Below are positions 1 to 8,327 of a stretch of DNA of 64,000 bases, one piece after another (the stretch's first letter is position 1; the number at the start of each line of letters is the position of its first letter). This stretch comes from Streptomyces formicae (lineage in GTDB: Bacteria > Actinomycetota > Actinomycetes > Streptomycetales > Streptomycetaceae). The translations under genes were made by a program, and so were the position numbers. The notes below the pieces were generated by a model. That model did not search any database and was not told where the DNA came from. It saw nothing but the letters and a program-made list of their open reading frames with translations. The stretch covers positions 6,076,001 to 6,140,000 of the forward strand of contig NZ_CP071872.1 of the NCBI RefSeq assembly GCF_022647665.1, read 5' to 3'.

Positions 1-1
1 G

Positions 2-534
2 GAGGAGCTGTCGGGGGCGCTGGAGCGGTGGGCGGCGGTGCTGAGCCGGGATGTGGCGGGCGCCCACGGCGCGCGCGACCTGCGACTCGGGCCGGGACCG
101 GGGCGTCCGGAGGGCTCGGGGCCGGACTCGCCGCCGTGGGAGCCCGCCTGCTCCCCCGCTTCGAGGTGCTCCTGGGCCACCTCGACCTGGACGCCCGGCT
201 CGCCGCCGCAGACCTCGTCGTCACCGCCGAAGGCGCGCTCGACGGACAGACCCCGCACGGCAAGATCCCGGCCGAAGTGGCCCACCGGGCCAAGCGTTCC
301 GGCCGCCCGGTGCTCGTACTCGCCGGCACGCTCGGCCACGGCGCGCACGAGGTGCGGGCCGTCGGCGTGGATGCGTACAGCTCGATCCTCCCCGCGCCCG
401 TACCGCTGCGCGAAGCGCTCGGCCGCGCCGGCGAATTCCTCGCCGACGCGGCCGAGCACGCCATACGGATGATCCTGCTGGGAACCCGGCTGCCTCAGAC
501 CGCCGGCACGCACCTGCCGTCCTCCGTGCGGTAG
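2..534 (+). pseudogene. glycerate kinase (GlxK family), 3' part, with apparent frameshift
   Basis: C-terminal part of a glycerate kinase, the enzyme that phosphorylates glycerate with ATP; the 5' end lies outside the window. Bases 2 to about 103 read as a normal stretch (EELSGALERWAAVLSRDV) in one frame, while the conserved remainder (GGLGAGLAAVGARLLPRFEV, ADLVVTAEGALDGQTPHGK) is in another. The switch lies at the G-run 100-103, and one extra G there would join the halves as GPGPGASGGLGAG. It is either a single-base deletion or an assembly error. The stop codon lies about 40 bp inside the 3' end of the convergent aminotransferase gene. The family call rests on the TxEGxxDxQTxxGK-type motif. 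Confidence 0.7.
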
Positions 535-1925
535 GTCCACTTCGCGCCGTCCCGCACGAGCTCCTTCACGGCCCGCACGAAGCGCTCGACGTGCTCGTCC
601 GGCGTACCGGCCCCGAAGCTGACCCGGATCGCGTTCAGCGACCTCTCGCCCGACTCGGCCTCCGGGGCGCCGCACTCGCCCTGGTCGGCCGGGTCGCTGC
701 CGAGGAGCGTGCGGACCAGCGGGTGGGCGCAGAAGAGTCCGTCGCGCACCCCGATGCCGTACTCGGCCGAGAGCGCGGCAGCGAAGTGCGAGCTGTTCCA
801 GCCGTCCACGACGAACGAGATGACACCGACGCGCGGCGCGTCGTCCCCGAAGAGCGACAGCACGCGCACCTCCGGCACCTCGGCGAGGCCCTCGCGGACC
901 TTCGCGACGAGGTGCTGCTCGCGCGCGGCCAGCGCCTCGAACCCGGCCTCCTTCAGCGCCTTGCAGGCGGAGGCGATGGAGTAGACGCCGATGACGTTCG
1001 GCGAGCCGGCTTCGTGGCGGGCGGCGGTGGTGTGCCACTCCACCTCCACGCCGCCGTCCGCGCGCCGCGCGACCTTGCGCGAGGCGCCGCCGCCGGCGAG
1101 GTACGGCTCGGCCTCCCGCAGCCAGTCGGCCCGCCCGGCGAGCACACCGGAGCCGAACGGCGCGTACAGCTTGTGCCCGGAGAACGCGACCCAGTCGACG
1201 TCCAACTCCCGTACGGAGACCGGGTGGTGCGGGGCGAGTTGTGCGGCGTCGAGGACGATACGGGCACCGTGGGCGTGCGCGGCGGCGGCGAGCTCGCGTA
1301 CCGGCCAGAGCTCACCGGTGACGTTGGACGCGCCGGTCACGCAGACGAGCGCGGGGCCGTACGGGTCCCGCCCGGCGAGCGCCGCCTCCAGGGTGCGCAC
1401 CGCCTCGCCGGGCGTGCGCGGGGCGTTCAGGTAGGTCACCCGCGCATCCCTCCAGGGCAGCAGCGAGGCGTGGTGCTCGGTCTCGAAGACGAAGACCTCG
1501 CAGTCGGCGGGGACGACCTGGGCGAGGAGGTTGAGCGAGTCCGTCGTCGAACGGGTGAAGACGAGCTGGTCGTCGTCGCGGCAGTCGAGGAACTCGCGGA
1601 CGGTCGCCCGGCTGCTCTCGAACAGGTCCGTGGACAGCTGCGAGAGGTAGCCGGCGCCGCGGTGGACGCTTCCGTAGTACGGCGCGTACGCGGCGACGTC
1701 GTCCCACACGCGCTGGAGGGCGGGGGCGCTGGCCGCGTAGTCGAGGGCGGCGTACGTGACTTCGCCCCCGGTGACGAGAGGGACGGTGACGTCCCGGCCG
1801 AGCACCGGGAGCGGGGCGGCGCAGCAGGGGTCGGCGGTCTCGGTGGCCCCGGCGGTCTCGGTGGCCCCGGCGGTCTCGACAGCGGCGACGGTGGCGGTGG
1901 CGACGGTGTGCGGGCGCACGGACAT
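495..1925 (-). CDS. class V aminotransferase / cysteine desulfurase-like PLP enzyme
   Basis: A 476-residue PLP-dependent fold-type I enzyme. Visible landmarks are the substrate-loop region YYGSVHRGAGYLSQ, the TRSTTDSLN cofactor-binding region, the ETEHHASLLPWR segment, the LDAAQLAPH aspartate and the Schiff-base lysine K252 in SGHKLYAPFG. This is the SufS/CsdA-like group, but the C-terminal active-site Cys loop of true desulfurases is not obvious, so the substrate is open. The start is chosen by an AGGAG ribosome site 7-8 bases upstream. The first 35 residues are low complexity (ETAGAT repeats) and precede the enzyme domain. It stands alone, convergent with the glycerate kinase gene. Confidence 0.8.
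   Translation of the reverse strand: MSVRPHTVATATVAAVETAGATETAGATETADPCCAAPLPVLGRDVTVPLVTGGEVTYAALDYAASAPALQRVWDDVAAYAPYYGSVHRGAGYLSQLSTDLFESSRATVREFLDCRDDDQLVFTRSTTDSLNLLAQVVPADCEVFVFETEHHASLLPWRDARVTYLNAPRTPGEAVRTLEAALAGRDPYGPALVCVTGASNVTGELWPVRELAAAAHAHGARIVLDAAQLAPHHPVSVRELDVDWVAFSGHKLYAPFGSGVLAGRADWLREAEPYLAGGGASRKVARRADGGVEVEWHTTAARHEAGSPNVIGVYSIASACKALKEAGFEALAAREQHLVAKVREGLAEVPEVRVLSLFGDDAPRVGVISFVVDGWNSSHFAAALSAEYGIGVRDGLFCAHPLVRTLLGSDPADQGECGAPEAESGERSLNAIRVSFGAGTPDEHVERFVRAVKELVRDGAKWTYRTEDGRCVPAV
1834..1878. repeat. 18-bp tandem repeat, 2.5 copies, in the aminotransferase N-terminus
   Basis: The unit gcggtctcggtggccccg occurs at 1834-1851 and 1852-1869, followed by half a unit to 1878. 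On the minus strand it encodes the repeating peptide ETAGAT. The unit is a multiple of three, so copy changes keep the frame. Confidence 0.9.
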
Positions 1926-2352
1926 GGCGGCATCTCCTGGCAGGAAAGGGCGAAAAGGCTGTGAAGAACCCGCACGGGGGCGCGCATCGGCCGCATCGCG
2001 TACGGGGTGGGGAAGGGGGGCGGACAGCCCCTAGCGCATTCGCTTGCTCACGAGACAGCTCCCTTGAGGACCAGGACCCCAGGGACTCGAGGGGTCCGCG
2101 CTTGCCGCAGACCTCGCTGCCTGCGGCCTGGTCTTCACCCGGGGCACCCCGCCACGGACGGAGGGTTGCCGGACAGCGGGCCGGGGCCGTAATCGCTGTC
2201 ACTCATGACCTTGGAAAGCATCCTGCCACAGGTCCCGGATCGCGCAAACCGCGTCCCGCAATCTGGACCGGGGCCCTGCCCCCGCACCCCCGCGCCGCAA
2301 CGGCGGGCGAGGCTGCGTACGGGCAGGTGCCCCACTACGGGCAGCCCCGCCG
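1926..2352. other. 427-bp gap between the aminotransferase gene and trpD
   Basis: I find no gene that I can support here. Open frames in this stretch have no family signature and run antisense to each other. The stretch next to 1926 carries the aminotransferase ribosome site. The part next to trpD must hold any terminator for trpD, but I see no long perfect hairpin. Confidence 0.5.
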
Positions 2353-3417
2353 TCAGCGGTTGCTGGCCGCCACCCACCGCTCCAGCGCACGCCGCGCCGC
2401 GCCCGAGTCGATCGCCTCGGCCGCCTTCGCCGTACCCGCCCGCAGCTGCTCCACCAGAGTGCCGCCGCCGGGCTCAAGGGCGGCCAGCGCGGCCGCCGAG
2501 TTGAGCAGGACCGCGTCCCGCACCGGACCGGGCTCGCCCGCCAGCAGCCGCCGGGCGACGTCCGCGTTGTACGAGGCGTCCGCGCCCCGCAGCGCCTCCA
2601 CGGGCACGAGCTCGATGCCGAGGTCGCGGGGGTCGAAGTGCTCCTCGCGCACGGCGCCGTCCCGGACCACCCACACCCGCGACGTCGCCGTCGTCGTGAG
2701 CTCGTCGAGGCCGTCGTCCCCGCGGAAGACCAGCGCGCTGGAGCCGCGCTCGGCCAGCACCCCGGCCATGATCGGTGCCATGCGGGCGTCGGCGACGCCC
2801 GTGGCCTGGGCCTTCACCCGGGCCGGGTTGGTCAGCGGGCCAAGGAAGTTGAACGTAGTACGGATGCCGAGCTCCTTGCGGGCCGCGGCCACATGCCGCA
2901 GCGCCGGGTGGAACTTCACGGCGAAGCAGAAGGTGATCCCTGCTTCCTCCGCGACCTCGGCGACCCGCTTCGGGGTCAGCTCCAGATTGACGCCGAGCTT
3001 CTCCAGGACGTCCGAGGCCCCGCTCGCGCTCGACGCCGCCCGGTTGCCGTGCTTGACGACCTTCGCACCGGTGCCGGCGACCACGATCGCCGACATGGTC
3101 GAGATGTTGACGGTCTTGGCGCCGTCACCGCCCGTACCCACGATGTCGACGCTGGGCCCGGGCACCTCGATCAGGTTCGCGTGCCCGTACATGGCCCGCA
3201 CGAGACCGGAGATCTCCTCGACGGTCTCGCCCTTGGCCCGCAGCGCGACGGCGAATCCGGCGATCTGCGCGTCGGTCGCCTCGCCCCGCATGATGCGGTC
3301 CATGGCCCACGCCGTGGCGTCGGCGCTCTGGTCGCGTCCTTCCAGCAGAGCGTTCAGGACAGCGGGCCAGGAGCAGCCCGCCGCGGTGTCGCCTCCAGCG
3401 GGGTTCACAGCGCTCAT
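2353..3417 (-). CDS. trpD: anthranilate phosphoribosyltransferase
   Basis: A 354-residue enzyme that joins anthranilate to PRPP in tryptophan synthesis. The glycosyltransferase family 3 signatures are clear: the helical N-terminal domain ([17 protein letters not shown]), the PRPP loop [28 protein letters not shown], the anthranilate-site FHPALRHV region and [12 protein letters not shown]. Length fits the family. It is monocistronic as seen here and lies 126 bp downstream of qcrB on the same strand, with a strong hairpin between them, so it is probably transcribed separately from the oxidase genes. Confidence 0.95.
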   Translation of the reverse strand: MSAVNPAGGDTAAGCSWPAVLNALLEGRDQSADATAWAMDRIMRGEATDAQIAGFAVALRAKGETVEEISGLVRAMYGHANLIEVPGPSVDIVGTGGDGAKTVNISTMSAIVVAGTGAKVVKHGNRAASSASGASDVLEKLGVNLELTPKRVAEVAEEAGITFCFAVKFHPALRHVAAARKELGIRTTFNFLGPLTNPARVKAQATGVADARMAPIMAGVLAERGSSALVFRGDDGLDELTTTATSRVWVVRDGAVREEHFDPRDLGIELVPVEALRGADASYNADVARRLLAGEPGPVRDAVLLNSAAALAALEPGGGTLVEQLRAGTAKAAEAIDSGAARRALERWVAASNR

Positions 3418-3480
3418 GGTCGCTCCTGGGTTCGTCCGTACAGGGATGTCCCCACCCTATCGACCCCAGGGGACGGCAAA

Positions 3481-3509
3481 GAGCCCCGTCCAGCGAATGG
3501 ACGGGGCTC
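3481..3509 (-). terminator. terminator of the qcr operon
   Basis: A perfect 12-bp stem (gagccccgtcca / tggacggggctc) with the 5-base loop gcgaa lies between the qcrB stop and the trpD start. There is no long T-tract, as is usual for Streptomyces terminators. Confidence 0.8.
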
Positions 3510-3543
3510 CCTCCGTGGCGATTCACACCGGGGCGACCGGAGG

Positions 3544-5169
3544 TCAGTGGTGGCCGTGGCCGCTCGTGATCTCCTCGTACTCCTCCGCCGTCGGCTTCGG
3601 GATCTGGTTCCCCTCGCCGAAGTAGCCCTTGCTGAGCTTGGAGCGGAGCTTCTCGCCGAGCTTGACCTTGCGCTCGACACCGTGCTCGTCGACCGCCGGG
3701 CCGATCTCGACCGGCTGGTACTGCTCGTGCGCCGTGAGCTTGAACCGCTCGCCCTGGCTGAGCGGCTCGTGGATCTCGACGAACTCACCGTGCGGCAGCC
3801 GCTTGATGATGCCGGACTCGCGCCCGTGCAGCACCTTGTCATGGTCGCGCCGCTGCAGACCCAGGCAGATCCGCTTGGTGACGATGAACGCGATGACGGG
3901 GCCCGCGATGGCGAAGATCCGGACGAACCAGGTGATCGAGTTGATCGACAGGTGGAAGTGGGTCGCCCAGAGGTCGTTTCCACCACCGACCAGCATGATC
4001 ATGTAGAAGGTCACCCACGCGACACCGAACGCCGTACGGGTCGGCGCGTTGCGCGGCCGGTCCGCGATGTGGTGCTCGCGCTTGTCGCCCGTGATCCAGG
4101 CTTCGATGAACGGGTACGCCGCGAACAGCGCGAGCACGACACCGAAGAGCACCAGCGGGATGAACACGCCCAGGACCAGCGTGTGGCCCCAGAGGTTGAT
4201 CTCCCAGCCCGGCATGAAGCGGATCAGACCCTCGGCGAAGCCCATGTACCAGTCGGGCTGGGCGCCGGTGGACACATGGTCCGGCCGGTAGGGGCCCATC
4301 GCCCAGATCGGGTTGATCTGCGCGATGGCGGCGATGACCGCGATGACACCGAAGACCAGGAAGAAGAAGCCTCCGGCCTTGGCCATGTAGATCGGCAGCA
4401 GCGGCATGCCGACGACGTTCTTGTTGGTCCGGCCGGGGCCCGCGAACTGCGTGTGCTTGTGGTAGAAGACCAGGATCAGGTGCGCCACCAGCAGGCCGAG
4501 CATGATGCCCGGCAGCAGCAGGATGTGGATCGAGTAGAACCGGGCGACGAAGTCGCCGCCGGGGAACTCGCCGCCGAACAGGAACATCGAGATGTACGTG
4601 CCGACGATAGGCGTGGACAGGATCGCGCCCTGCGTGAAGCGGACACCGGTGCCGGAGAGCAGGTCGTCCGGGAGCGAGTAGCCGGTGAAACCGGTGAACA
4701 TGCCGAGGACGAACAGCAGGAAGCCGAACAGCCAGTTGACCTCGCGCGGCTTGCGGAAGGCGCCGGTGAAGAAGACGCGCATCATGTGCACGAACATCGC
4801 CGCGAGGAAGATCAGCGCCGCCCAGTGGTGGATCTGCCGGATCAGCAGACCACCGCGGACGTCGAAGCTGATGTCCAGCGTCGAGGCGTACGCCTCCGAC
4901 ATCAGGACACCCTGCATCGGGACGTACGTGCCGTGGTACTCCACCTCGTTCATCGACGGGTGGAAGAACAGCGTCAGGTACACACCCGTGAGGATGATGA
5001 TGATGAAGCTGTAGAGCGCGACCTCACCCAGCATGAAGGACCAGTGGTCCGGGAAGATCTTGCGCATGTTGGCCTTGGCCAGGGAGTAGATCCCGAGCCG
5101 GCCGTCCGCCCAGTCGGCGATCCGCTCGCCCTTGGGCGCGTTCCGCCTGTTTTCGTCGTTGGTGCTCAT
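3544..5169 (-). CDS. qcrB: cytochrome bc1 complex, cytochrome b subunit
   Basis: A 541-residue multi-spanning membrane protein that carries two b haems and the quinol sites of the actinobacterial bc1-aa3 supercomplex. It has the cytochrome b N-terminal module (SFMLGEVALYSFIIIILTGV, haem-ligand helix IHHWAALIFLAAMFVHMMRV, the SGTGVRFTQGA quinol-site region) and the C-terminal module (PDWYMGFAEGLIRFMP). It has the long cytosolic tail typical of actinobacterial QcrB, ending in SGHGHH. Its ATG overlaps the qcrA stop by four bases (ATGA), so the two are translationally coupled. It is the last gene of qcrC-qcrA-qcrB. Confidence 0.96.
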   Translation of the reverse strand: MSTNDENRRNAPKGERIADWADGRLGIYSLAKANMRKIFPDHWSFMLGEVALYSFIIIILTGVYLTLFFHPSMNEVEYHGTYVPMQGVLMSEAYASTLDISFDVRGGLLIRQIHHWAALIFLAAMFVHMMRVFFTGAFRKPREVNWLFGFLLFVLGMFTGFTGYSLPDDLLSGTGVRFTQGAILSTPIVGTYISMFLFGGEFPGGDFVARFYSIHILLLPGIMLGLLVAHLILVFYHKHTQFAGPGRTNKNVVGMPLLPIYMAKAGGFFFLVFGVIAVIAAIAQINPIWAMGPYRPDHVSTGAQPDWYMGFAEGLIRFMPGWEINLWGHTLVLGVFIPLVLFGVVLALFAAYPFIEAWITGDKREHHIADRPRNAPTRTAFGVAWVTFYMIMLVGGGNDLWATHFHLSINSITWFVRIFAIAGPVIAFIVTKRICLGLQRRDHDKVLHGRESGIIKRLPHGEFVEIHEPLSQGERFKLTAHEQYQPVEIGPAVDEHGVERKVKLGEKLRSKLSKGYFGEGNQIPKPTAEEYEEITSGHGHH

Positions 5170-6218
5170 CCGCGCTCCCAGAAGGCAGGGCCGACGGGCT
5201 CTTCGAAGTCGCCGAGCGCCTCGAGGAAGCCCTCGTCATTCACGCCGATCCGCAGCTGCGGCAGGGCGTGTCCGGCCGGGCCGAAGATGACGCGGGCGCC
5301 GTCGGAGAGGTCGAAGGTGGACTGGTGGCACGGGCAGAGGACGTGGTGCGTCTGCTGCTCGTACAGGGAGATCGGGCATCCGACGTGGGTGCAGATCTTC
5401 GAGTACGCCACGATGCCGTCGTGCGACCAGGCGAGCTCGCGCTTGTCCTTGATCTCGTCCGGCTGGATCCGGACGATCATCAGGGCGGCCTTCGCGATCT
5501 CCGTCTGGAAGCTGTGGTCGTGCTCGTTCAGCCCCTCGGGCATGGCGAAGGTCAGCGAACCGACGGCGATGTCCTCGGGGCGCAGCGGCTCGTTCGTGTT
5601 CATGTTGATGAGCTGCTTGCCCTTGGCCCACAGCGTGTGGCGCAGCTTCTCCTCGGGCAGCGGCCCGAGGTCGCGCAGCAGCATCACGCCGGAGAGCGGC
5701 ACCATGGCCAGCGCGCCGAACATGGTGTTGCGGAGCAGCTTGCGCCGGCCGAAGCCGGACTCCTCGGCGCCGGCCGCGAAGTCGGCCATGACCTTGGCGC
5801 GGACCTCGGGCTCGGCCTCGATCGGGTGGCGCTCGTCGGCGATCTCCACGTCGGACATCAGGGTGCGGGCCCAGTGGACCGCTCCCGCGCCGATGCAGAA
5901 CAGCGCGATGCCGAGCGTCATACCGAGCGCGAAGTTCAGGGCGCTCACATGGCCGAACGGCCAGATGTAGACGATCTTGTCGACCGGGAAGATCACGTAC
6001 GAGGCGATGAAGCCGATCGTGGCCAGCATCGACAGCGTGAACATGAAGGCGACGGCACGCTCGGAGCGCTTGGCGGCCCGCTCGTCGATGTCCTGGATAC
6101 GCGGCTTGTGCGGCGGCAGCCCGGGGTCCGCGAAGGGATCCTCCTTGACGGCCACCGCTCCGCGCTCGTGCTCCTGCTCTGCCGGCAGGGACTCTTCTGG
6201 AATGTCTTGGCTACTCAT
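5166..6218 (-). CDS. qcrA: cytochrome bc1 complex, Rieske iron-sulfur subunit
   Basis: A 350-residue Rieske protein that passes electrons from quinol to the dihaem cytochrome QcrC. The [2Fe-2S] ligand boxes are CTHVGC and CPCHQS. Three membrane helices precede the Rieske domain, as is typical of actinobacteria. A twin-arginine-like stretch (GFGRRKLLRNT) sits just before the third helix. In S. coelicolor the Rieske protein is known to use both Sec and Tat for membrane insertion, and this arrangement fits. The gene overlaps qcrC upstream and qcrB downstream by four bases each. Confidence 0.96.
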   Translation of the reverse strand: MSSQDIPEESLPAEQEHERGAVAVKEDPFADPGLPPHKPRIQDIDERAAKRSERAVAFMFTLSMLATIGFIASYVIFPVDKIVYIWPFGHVSALNFALGMTLGIALFCIGAGAVHWARTLMSDVEIADERHPIEAEPEVRAKVMADFAAGAEESGFGRRKLLRNTMFGALAMVPLSGVMLLRDLGPLPEEKLRHTLWAKGKQLINMNTNEPLRPEDIAVGSLTFAMPEGLNEHDHSFQTEIAKAALMIVRIQPDEIKDKRELAWSHDGIVAYSKICTHVGCPISLYEQQTHHVLCPCHQSTFDLSDGARVIFGPAGHALPQLRIGVNDEGFLEALGDFEEPVGPAFWERG

Positions 6219-7024
6219 GACTTCTTGGCCTTAGCGGTGTGGGCCGCGACCCAGATGGCAACTGCGATCAGGGCGCCCAGACCGAAGATCCAGGCGAAGA
6301 GACCTTCGGTGACGGGACCGAGGCTGCCCAGGCTCAGGCCGCCGGGGTTCTCCGTGTTCTCGCCGTTGACGGTCTTGATGTACGCGATGATGTCCTTCTT
6401 CTCCTGCTCCGGCATGGTGCCGTCGCCGAAGGAGGGCATGTTCTGCGGGCCGGTCTGCATGGCCTCGTAGATGTGCTTCTCGCTCACGCCTTCGAGGTTC
6501 GGCGCGTACTTGCCGTGCGTGAGGGCGCCGCCCTCACCGGTGAAGTTGTGGCACTGGGCGCAGTTGTTGCGGAAGAGCTCGCCACCGTTGGCGATGTCGG
6601 CGCCTTCCAGGCTGTACTGCTTCTCGGTCGGCGTGACCGGGCCCGGCCCGAGCGAGGCGATGTACGCCGCGAGCTGGTCGATCTCGGCCTGCGAGTAGAT
6701 GTTCTTCTTCTTCGGCACCTGGGCGCCCGGCTGCTGTGCGGGCATGCGGCCGGTGCCGACCTGGAAGTCCACGGCGGCGGAGCCGACGCCGATCAGGGAC
6801 GGGCCGTCGGAGGTGCCCTGACCGCCGGTTCCGTGGCAGCTGGCGCAGCCGACGGTGTAGAGCTTCTTGCCCTCCTCGATGGCGAGGGACTGGGCGGTTT
6901 CATCGGCCTGTGCCTTGTCCGCGGGTGCGAACGCGGCATACAGCCCCCCAGTGGCCGCCAGCGCGAGGAGTAGGACGACGACCGCCGCCAGCGGATGGCG
7001 TCGTCGTGCGGAGAGCTTTTTCAC
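6215..7024 (-). CDS. qcrC: cytochrome bc1 complex, dihaem cytochrome c subunit
   Basis: A 269-residue membrane-anchored dihaem cytochrome c that replaces soluble cytochrome c in actinobacteria. Both haem attachment motifs are visible: C60-A-S-C-H64 and C155-A-Q-C-H159. Residues 11-33 form the N-terminal membrane segment, and a second hydrophobic helix lies near the C-terminus (GLFAWIFGLGALIAVAIW). It starts 65 bp after the ctaE stop, so ctaE-qcrC-qcrA-qcrB probably form one transcript. Confidence 0.96.
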   Translation of the reverse strand: MKKLSARRRHPLAAVVVLLLALAATGGLYAAFAPADKAQADETAQSLAIEEGKKLYTVGCASCHGTGGQGTSDGPSLIGVGSAAVDFQVGTGRMPAQQPGAQVPKKKNIYSQAEIDQLAAYIASLGPGPVTPTEKQYSLEGADIANGGELFRNNCAQCHNFTGEGGALTHGKYAPNLEGVSEKHIYEAMQTGPQNMPSFGDGTMPEQEKKDIIAYIKTVNGENTENPGGLSLGSLGPVTEGLFAWIFGLGALIAVAIWVAAHTAKAKKS

Positions 7025-7089
7025 GGATTACCCCGGTGTCAGGATCTTCTGCGTCGATGCTTCTGGAATGGGTGCGGGTACGGGCCCGG

Positions 7090-7710
7090 CTACTTGATCA
7101 TGTAGATCGTGGCGAAGAGGCCGATCCAGACGACATCGACGAAGTGCCAGTAGTAGGACACGACGATGGCGGCGGTTGCCTGCTCGTGGGTGAACCTCCG
7201 GGCCGCGTACGTCCTGCCGAGAACGAGCAGGAAGGCGATGAGACCGCCCGTCACATGCAGACCGTGGAAGCCGGTGGTCAGGTAGAAGACCGAGCCGTAC
7301 GGGTCGGACGAGAGCGAGAGGCCCTCGTGCTTGACCAGCTCGGTGTACTCGAACACCTGGCCGCCGATGAAGATCGCACCCATCACGAACGTGATCACGA
7401 ACCAGGTACGCAGCTTCTTCACATCACCGCGCTCGGCGGCGAAGACGCCGAGCTGGCAGGTGAGGGAGGAGAGCACCAGGATCGTGGTGTTGGTGGCCGA
7501 GAACGGGAAGTTCAGGGCCGAAGCCTGCTCTGCCCAGTACTCGGCACCCATCACCGATCGCAGGGTGAAGTACATCGCGAAGAGGGCCGCGAAGAACATC
7601 AGCTCGGAACTCAGCCAGATGATGGTTCCGACGCTGGTGAGGTTCGGCCGATTGACCGACGGGTGCGCGTGCCCGGTTTCTACTGTCGTTGCTGTCGCCA
7701 CGACCGACAT
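7090..7710 (-). CDS. ctaE: cytochrome c oxidase subunit III
   Basis: A 206-residue polytopic protein of the aa3 oxidase, with subunit III features ([46 protein letters not shown]). It heads the run ctaE-qcrC-qcrA-qcrB. No close Shine-Dalgarno precedes the ATG: the nearest purine-rich motif is about 20 bases away. The start codon lies inside a perfect palindrome (see that entry), which hints at unusual initiation or an operator. The receiver-like gene diverges from it 191 bp away. Confidence 0.95.
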   Translation of the reverse strand: MSVVATATTVETGHAHPSVNRPNLTSVGTIIWLSSELMFFAALFAMYFTLRSVMGAEYWAEQASALNFPFSATNTTILVLSSLTCQLGVFAAERGDVKKLRTWFVITFVMGAIFIGGQVFEYTELVKHEGLSLSSDPYGSVFYLTTGFHGLHVTGGLIAFLLVLGRTYAARRFTHEQATAAIVVSYYWHFVDVVWIGLFATIYMIK

Positions 7711-7721
7711 TATGTCGGTCG
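7701..7721. promoter_or_regulatory. perfect 10-bp palindrome over the ctaE start codon
   Basis: The arms cgaccgacat (7701-7710) and atgtcggtcg (7712-7721) are separated by one base. The ctaE initiator is the CAT at 7708-7710 read on the minus strand, so the palindrome straddles the first codons and the leader. It could be a protein-binding site or an RNA hairpin that masks the start. The function is inferred. Confidence 0.5.
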
Positions 7722-7901
7722 CTTATCCAGCCCTCACTCCCGGGGGTGCCGTTCGGTGTGTCCGTACCCCGTGTCCAGCCCGAACGGCCCATCGAAAGCG
7801 TTCCCTTTGCCGTGCCGAACCGGTGCTGACATCGCGTCGGGAGGGGTAGCATCCGGCGCATCGGTGCACCCCGCAGTTCTCCTTGACGAACCGGAGGAAC
7901 A

Positions 7902-8303
7902 ATGCAGTCGACCGCCACGGTGCTGGTGTACAGCGACAACGCCAACACCCGCGAACAGGTGCGGCTCGCCACGGGCCGCCGCCCGGCCGCCGACGTTCCC
8001 CCGGTCGAGCTCATCGAGTGCGCGACGCTGCCCGCGGTCCTCTCGGAGCTGGACAAGGGCGGCATCGACGTCTGCGTACTGGACGGCGAGGCGGTCCCCG
8101 CCGGGGGCATGGGCGTCTGCCGGCAGATCAAGGACGAGATCTTCCGCTGCCCGCCGGTCCTGGTGCTCATGGGGCGCCCGCAGGACGCCTGGCTGGCCAC
8201 CTGGAGCCGGGCGGACGCGGCCGTGACGCTCCCGGTCGAGCCGGTGGAGTTCGCGGAGGCTCTGGCCGCCCTGCTGCGTACCCGTCTGGGCGCCAACCAC
8301 TGA
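7902..8303 (+). CDS. stand-alone receiver-like protein (pseudo-receiver)
   Basis: A 133-residue protein with a CheY-like fold pattern and no output domain: the beta strand TVLVYSDNA, then IDVCVLDGE with D61 at the phosphoacceptor position, then VLVLMGRP. The conserved lysine of active receivers is replaced (AAVTLPVEP where a K-P is usual), and the acidic pair after strand 1 is reduced to one Asp. It may therefore be regulated without normal phosphorylation. A GGAGG site 4-5 bases before the ATG fixes the start. It is divergent from ctaE and convergent with the L,D-transpeptidase gene, within the oxidase region. Its role is unknown. Confidence 0.7.
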   Translation: MQSTATVLVYSDNANTREQVRLATGRRPAADVPPVELIECATLPAVLSELDKGGIDVCVLDGEAVPAGGMGVCRQIKDEIFRCPPVLVLMGRPQDAWLATWSRADAAVTLPVEPVEFAEALAALLRTRLGANH

Positions 8304-8327
8304 CGGTGGCGCGGGCCTCCGCGCCGC

